Translations under genes and position numbers: made by a program | Shown: piece after piece, positions 58,146-64,000 of the stretch | Position numbering within the stretch: the stretch's first letter is position 1 | Layout: the number at the start of each line of letters is the position of its first letter | The notes under the pieces: generated by a model | The model's input: the letters and a program-made list of their open reading frames with translations, nothing else | The model's database searches: none | Told to the model about the DNA's origin: nothing | From: Multivorans sp965232105 | GTDB lineage: Bacteria; Acidobacteriota; Thermoanaerobaculia; Multivoradales; Multivoraceae | Reading direction: 5' to 3' | Assembly: GCA_965232105.1 (NCBI GenBank) | Contig: OZ246956.1 | Span: 1,860,001 to 1,924,000, forward strand | DNA: 64,000 nt

Positions 58146-58362
58146 AGCTCTCGGGAAGATCGATCCCGGCGATCGTCGGCGCATCGTCGCGGCGATCGAT
58201 CGGCTGGCCCACGAGAGGTCGGCGGGATCTGCGCTGAAGGGAGAATTCGGCGGACTAAGGCGGCTCCGCGTTGGCCGCTACCGGATCATCTACGAGACGA
58301 TCCACGTGCAGCTCACGGTGCTGGTCGTCCGCGTGGGCCATCGCAGGGAGGTCTATCGTTAG
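58099..58362 (+). CDS. RelE-family toxin of module 2
   Basis: This 87-residue protein has the RelE pattern: YSIKIKASAARALGKIDPGDRRRIVAAIDRLA, LKGEFGGLRRLRVGRYRIIYET and VLVVRVGHRREVYR. The basic C-terminal RVGHRREVYR is the typical mRNA-interferase end. ATG 58099 lies within the antitoxin gene, a common arrangement in relBE. Three bases after the stop codon begins the quinoprotein gene. Confidence 0.87.
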   Translation: MSGAVYSIKIKASAARALGKIDPGDRRRIVAAIDRLAHERSAGSALKGEFGGLRRLRVGRYRIIYETIHVQLTVLVVRVGHRREVYR

Positions 58363-58365
58363 GCG

Positions 58366-60159
58366 ATGAACGTGCGCTACGTCACCCTCCTCGCGCTGTG
58401 GACCGTCCTCGCGGTCGCATCGCCGGCCTTGACCGGAGCGACCGCTGGCGCGCAGCAGTCGTCGGCCGGCGACTTCGTTCCAGTGACCGACGCGATGCTG
58501 CAGAACCCGGAGCCGGAAGACTGGCTCAGCTTCCGTCGTACCCTCGACGCCTGGGGCTACAGCCCGCTCGACCAGATCACGCGGGAGAACGTTGGGCGGA
58601 TCCGGATGGAGTGGACGAGGTCCATGGCCGATGGAAGCGCCGAGACGACGCCGCTGGCTTACGACGGCGTCCTGTACGTCGCCAATACGCAGGACGTCAT
58701 CCAGGCGCTCTCGGCCGCGACGGGCGATCTGATCTGGGAGCACCGGCGCGACTTGCCGGACGACGTCTGGGGCTACACGGGCGCACTCGCTCGCAAGACG
58801 CGCAATATCGCGATCTGGGGACGCTTCATTCTCGGCACAAGCGCCGACCTCTACGCGTACGCGCTCGATGCTGCGACCGGCCAACTCGCGTGGCAGACGC
58901 GGATCCTCGACTACAAGGCCAACCCGGCCCATCACAGCGCCGGACCGATCGTGGCCGACGGCAAGCTGATCTCGGGGCGGAGTTGCAGGCCGCTCGGGGG
59001 ACCCGACGCCTGCGTCATCCTCGCCCATGACGCGCAGACCGGTCGCGAACTCTGGCGGCGCCGCACCCTGCCGTTGCCGGGGGAGCCTGGCAACGAGACC
59101 TGGGGCGCGGTGCCCTACGAAGACCGCCGTCACGTCGGGACCTGGATGCCGCCGAGCTACGACCCGGAACTGGAACTCGTCTACATCGGCACGGGCGTCA
59201 CCGCGCCGGCGCCGAGGTTCATGCTCGGCGGAACCGATCTCACGCACCTGTACCACAACTCGACCCTGGCGCTCGACGCCTCGACCGGCGAGATCCGCTG
59301 GTACTACCAGCACCTGAACGACTCCTGGGACCTCGACCATGTGTTCGAGCGCATCCTGATCGATACGGAGGTCGCGCCGGACCCGGAAGCGGTCGAGTGG
59401 ATCAACCCGCGGCTGAAGGCGGGCGAGGTACGCAAGGTCGTGACCGGTATCCCCGGCAAGACCGGCCTGGTCTACACCCTCGACCGCGCGACCGGGGAGT
59501 TTCTCTGGGCGACTCCGACGGTGCGGCAGAACGTGATCACCGGCATCGACGGCGCCACCGGCGAGGTGAGCCTGAACGAAGAGGTGATCTTCCGCGAACT
59601 CGAGCAGGTCATGTTCATCTGTCCCTCGTGGGCGGGCGGCAAGGATTGGGAAGCCGGGGCCTACAGCCCACTCACGCGCACGATGTACTTCCCGCTACGG
59701 CAGGCCTGCGCCGAGATGCTCGTGACGACCGACTTCAAGAGCGAGAAGGTCAAGGCCCTGGACCAGACCGTCGCGCACTACGCTCTGGGCGCCAACCACC
59801 GGGTGGCGCCCGGCACGGACCAGCTCGGCACGGTGCGGGCGATTTCGGCGGAGACCGGCGAAACCCGGTGGGTCTACGAGACGCGGGCGGCGACCTTCTC
59901 GCTGCTCGCGACCGGCGGCGGTCTCCTGTTCGGTGGCGACCAGGGCGGACGCTTTCGAGCTCTGGACCAGGAGACCGGCGAGGTGCTGTGGAAGATCAAC
60001 CTGGGCGCCCCGGTCGTGGGCTTCCCGGTCACGTATGCCGTCTCGGGTCGCCAGTACGTAGCCGTCAACACGGGTCCGGGCCGGCCGACCAACGCGCGGA
60101 TGACGCCCGAACTCCGCCCCGGTCGCGGCAGCAATCTGTTCGTGTTCGCGTTGCCGTAG
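58366..60159 (+). CDS. PQQ-dependent alcohol dehydrogenase-like quinoprotein
   Basis: This 597-residue periplasmic quinoprotein has a signal peptide ending near GATAGAQQ, an eight-bladed propeller with W-motifs (DAATGQLAWQTRIL, DASTGEIRWYYQHL, DQETGEVLWKINL), HLNDSWDLDHVFE near residue 319 and PSWAGGKDWEAGAYSP. These fit methanol/ethanol dehydrogenase-type enzymes, and no heme domain is attached. The adjacent vicinal disulfide (CC) of classical enzymes is not seen; cysteines lie in SCRPLGGPDAC. The gene directly follows toxin-antitoxin module 2. Confidence 0.88.
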   Translation: MNVRYVTLLALWTVLAVASPALTGATAGAQQSSAGDFVPVTDAMLQNPEPEDWLSFRRTLDAWGYSPLDQITRENVGRIRMEWTRSMADGSAETTPLAYDGVLYVANTQDVIQALSAATGDLIWEHRRDLPDDVWGYTGALARKTRNIAIWGRFILGTSADLYAYALDAATGQLAWQTRILDYKANPAHHSAGPIVADGKLISGRSCRPLGGPDACVILAHDAQTGRELWRRRTLPLPGEPGNETWGAVPYEDRRHVGTWMPPSYDPELELVYIGTGVTAPAPRFMLGGTDLTHLYHNSTLALDASTGEIRWYYQHLNDSWDLDHVFERILIDTEVAPDPEAVEWINPRLKAGEVRKVVTGIPGKTGLVYTLDRATGEFLWATPTVRQNVITGIDGATGEVSLNEEVIFRELEQVMFICPSWAGGKDWEAGAYSPLTRTMYFPLRQACAEMLVTTDFKSEKVKALDQTVAHYALGANHRVAPGTDQLGTVRAISAETGETRWVYETRAATFSLLATGGGLLFGGDQGGRFRALDQETGEVLWKINLGAPVVGFPVTYAVSGRQYVAVNTGPGRPTNARMTPELRPGRGSNLFVFALP

Positions 60160-60193
60160 AGTGCGCCAACCAACATCCGCAGAGGAGTCGCCG

Positions 60194-60970
60194 ATGTCTG
60201 AAATCCGCATGCGCCAGATCTGCCTGGTGGCCCACGACCTCGATCGCATCCAGCAGCAGGTCGAGGCAGTGTTCGGGGTCGAGGTCTGCTACCGCGACCC
60301 CGGGGTCGGCAAGTACGGGCTGCACAACTTCCTCATCCCGTTCGGCGACCAGTTCCTCGAGACGGTCTCGCCGCAGCCGGGTGAGCACGACACGCCCGGC
60401 GGCCGCTACCTGAAGCGTCGCGGCGGCGATGGCGGCTACATGGTCATCATGCAGGTCCCGCGCGACAGCTACGCCGGCTACCAGCAGCGGGTAGCTGACC
60501 TGGGCATCCGTCTGGTCTCCGAGCCGGGCCGGAGCGAGCGCGGTATGGGTATGCAGCTTCACCCGAAGGACGTAGCCGGCGCCATCCCGGAGCTGCGCTG
60601 GAACCTGGACGAGGAACGCTCCGACGGCGACTGGTGGCCCGCCGGGGAGAACTGGCAACGTGCGAAGCACACGGAGATCGTCGACGGGTTGCGCGCCGCC
60701 GAGATCCAGACCGCGGATCCGGCGGCACTGGCCGCCCGCTGGAGCGAGGTGCTCGGAGAGCCGGTCGGCGGCGGCGACGTCCCGACGATCACTCTGCGGG
60801 ACGCCGAAATCCGCTTCGTGCCCCTGCGCGACGGCCGTCCCGAAGGCCTCGGCGGCCTGGACATTCACGTGACGGACCGCGCTCGGGCGCTCGCCAACGC
60901 GGAAGCCGCGGGTTGCCTCACCGGAGACGATCTCGTGACGATCTGCGGCATGCGCCTCCGGCTCGTCTGA
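60194..60970 (+). CDS. VOC/glyoxalase-fold protein
   Basis: This 258-residue protein has two betaalphabeta-beta-beta modules, as in the glyoxalase/bleomycin-resistance (VOC) superfamily. It begins RQICLVAHDLDRIQQQVEAVFGVEV and continues YGLHNFLIPFGDQFLETVSP. The second module is HTEIVDGLRAAEIQTADPAALAARW...IRFVPLRDGRPEGLGGLDIHV. Possible metal ligands are His/Glu in these strands. Function (dioxygenase, lyase or isomerase) cannot be fixed. ATG 60194 follows a good AGAGGAG ribosome-binding site. Confidence 0.8.
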   Translation: MSEIRMRQICLVAHDLDRIQQQVEAVFGVEVCYRDPGVGKYGLHNFLIPFGDQFLETVSPQPGEHDTPGGRYLKRRGGDGGYMVIMQVPRDSYAGYQQRVADLGIRLVSEPGRSERGMGMQLHPKDVAGAIPELRWNLDEERSDGDWWPAGENWQRAKHTEIVDGLRAAEIQTADPAALAARWSEVLGEPVGGGDVPTITLRDAEIRFVPLRDGRPEGLGGLDIHVTDRARALANAEAAGCLTGDDLVTICGMRLRLV

Positions 60971-61030
60971 GCCATCCGGAGGAGGCGGAGCGACCCCGGC
61001 CTTACGGGACTTTTCAACGAGTCCGGATCC

Positions 61031-61040
61031 TTGTATACAA
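61031..61040 (+). promoter_or_regulatory. Palindrome upstream of katG, GntR-like half-sites
   Basis: TTGTATACAA is a perfect 10-bp palindrome 41 bp upstream of the katG start. It fits the generic GntR/FadR-type operator T-N-G-T...A-C-N-A. It is AT-rich in a very GC-rich gap, so it could also contain a -10-like element. No regulator gene is adjacent. Confidence 0.35.
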
Positions 61041-61080
61041 CGGGGCAGGAAGAGAACCGAACACGGGAGAGATCACGACG

Positions 61081-63281
<2,201 letters not shown>

Positions 63282-63288
<7 letters not shown>

Positions 63289-63298
63289 TCCTCAGGCC
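63282..63298. terminator. Bidirectional hairpin between convergent genes
   Basis: GGCCTGA-TCC-TCAGGCC is a perfect 7-bp stem that overlaps the katG stop codon (63286-63288) and the stop codon of the convergent gene at 63292. There is no T-tract, so its role as terminator is a guess from position. Confidence 0.35.
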
Positions 63299-64000
63299 TT
63301 GCGCCGCGAACCCGGCGCCGGCGGTGTCTCGGGCGCTCCGGCGAAGCACTGGGCCATGCCCATCCACTCGGTGGCGATCGGTCCCTCGACGTCGAGCGAG
63401 GTGTCGGCGACGTTGCGTACCTGGGTGACGACCTGGGCGAAGTCGACGGCCTTGCCGGTGATCCGGTTCGCCGTTTCGTCCGCGTTCCAGGTCCAGACGG
63501 CGCCGGATGGGGCAGTCAGGTGGAGGGCCGGAACGGTGTCGGGGACCTCCATGCCGCGGACCGCGTAGGTCCAGCCGAAGGTGTTGAGTCCCAGGAAGAC
63601 GATGTTCCGGATCCGGTCGGTCTCTTCCCGGTCGAGTCCGAGCAGGTCGAAGACCTCCTGGGCGTGCGCCCAGGTCTCCATCTGCCGGGCGGTGATCGAG
63701 CTGCGCGCGCTCATCGGCGGTCCGAACCACTCGACGCGCATCCTCGGATCGACGCCCTCGAGGCGTTCGCACATCTCCGGGTAGTACTCACGCCAGGCGT
63801 CATAGACGGCGCGGTTGCGCTTGCCTTCGAGCCATTCGTCGGTCAGCTCGAGCAGGGTGAGCTGGCCCCGCCGGGCGGCCATGAACTGCTTGAAGTCGTC
63901 GAACGCGGCCTGATCGTGGATCGATGCGTCGGCGGCGTAGTTGAAGATGTGGAGGTGAGCGACGACATCGTGGATGGTCCACTCCTTGAACAGTGTGGCG
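63292..64000 (-). CDS. Partial DinB/MDMPI-fold protein (TIGR03084-like), N-terminus outside window
   Basis: The frame stays open to the window edge and reads TLFKEWTIHDVVAHLHIFNYAADAS before MAARRGQLTLLELTDEWL. The WTIHDVVAHL helix with a metal-binding His matches the mycothiol-dependent maleylpyruvate isomerase N-terminal/DinB_2 fold. SITARQMETWAHAQEVFDLLG supplies the second metal-binding histidine, and a small C-terminal beta domain follows. The visible 236 codons lack the true start. Members are thiol- or metal-dependent enzymes of mostly unknown substrate. Confidence 0.82.
   Translation of the reverse strand, partial: ATLFKEWTIHDVVAHLHIFNYAADASIHDQAAFDDFKQFMAARRGQLTLLELTDEWLEGKRNRAVYDAWREYYPEMCERLEGVDPRMRVEWFGPPMSARSSITARQMETWAHAQEVFDLLGLDREETDRIRNIVFLGLNTFGWTYAVRGMEVPDTVPALHLTAPSGAVWTWNADETANRITGKAVDFAQVVTQVRNVADTSLDVEGPIATEWMGMAQCFAGAPETPPAPGSRRKA

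Overview
The window is a high-GC (roughly two-thirds G+C) chromosomal segment from a Gram-negative bacterium. It carries BamD, CpoB, TatA, several lipoprotein signals, glycosyltransferases and Sec/Tat-exported quinoproteins. The mix of a RicT/PSP1 protein, a Rrf2 regulator, a PASTA-domain protein, PQQ dehydrogenases and paired DUF3604 proteins would suit a marine or host-associated Acidobacteriota-like lineage. That placement is inference from gene content only; no marker was searched.

Layout. 1-2.8 kb: a truncated gene, an AmgK-like kinase, tatA, a lytic transglycosylase and a Fis-type regulator. 2.9-11.8 kb, minus strand: one tightly packed envelope/housekeeping operon (GT87-like transferase, truA, cdsA, dxr, rseP, PASTA protein, rpe, bamD, cpoB), most joints being 4-nt overlaps. 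11.8-18.1 kb, plus strand: a processive GT2, a GNAT acetyltransferase, a small protein, an unusual glmU and a PcrA/UvrD helicase. 18.1-18.5 kb: four tRNAs (Pro, Arg, His, Arg). 18.7-25.6 kb: a GT9, Nudix, HAD, Rrf2 and the ispH-purD-ricT operon, preceded by a possible leader peptide inside a long inverted repeat. 25.6-33.3 kb, minus strand: a surface-polysaccharide cluster. 33.5-36 kb: serS, tRNA-Ser and a SpoIIE-type phosphatase. 36-64 kb: an accessory catabolic region with two DUF3604 proteins, three PQQ/sugar dehydrogenase-type proteins, cytochromes, soxCD, a sulfatase, an esterase, a flavin monooxygenase, an SDR, two divergent toxin-antitoxin modules and katG.

The most unusual content is a family of modular palindromic repeats that share the head CACTGGGTGCGCCG. 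Type 1 (five copies) folds on paper into an outer stem enclosing two hairpins, and all three stems carry compensatory changes between copies. Type 2 (two complete copies of about 176 bp plus many fragments) is a pair of inverted heads bracketing three small hairpins. The two complete type 2 copies flank, in direct orientation, a REP-associated tyrosine transposase (RAYT, HUH nuclease) that carries one in-frame TAA and ends inside a repeat head. Repeat sequence has also become part of several genes: the predicted N-terminus of SoxD, the C-terminus of a glycosyltransferase, and the C-terminus of a flavin monooxygenase. The window therefore looks like the home locus of a RAYT with its mobilised, structured repeats.

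Only hand reading was possible. Starts in this GC-rich sequence are often uncertain, and long antisense open frames were treated as shadows.
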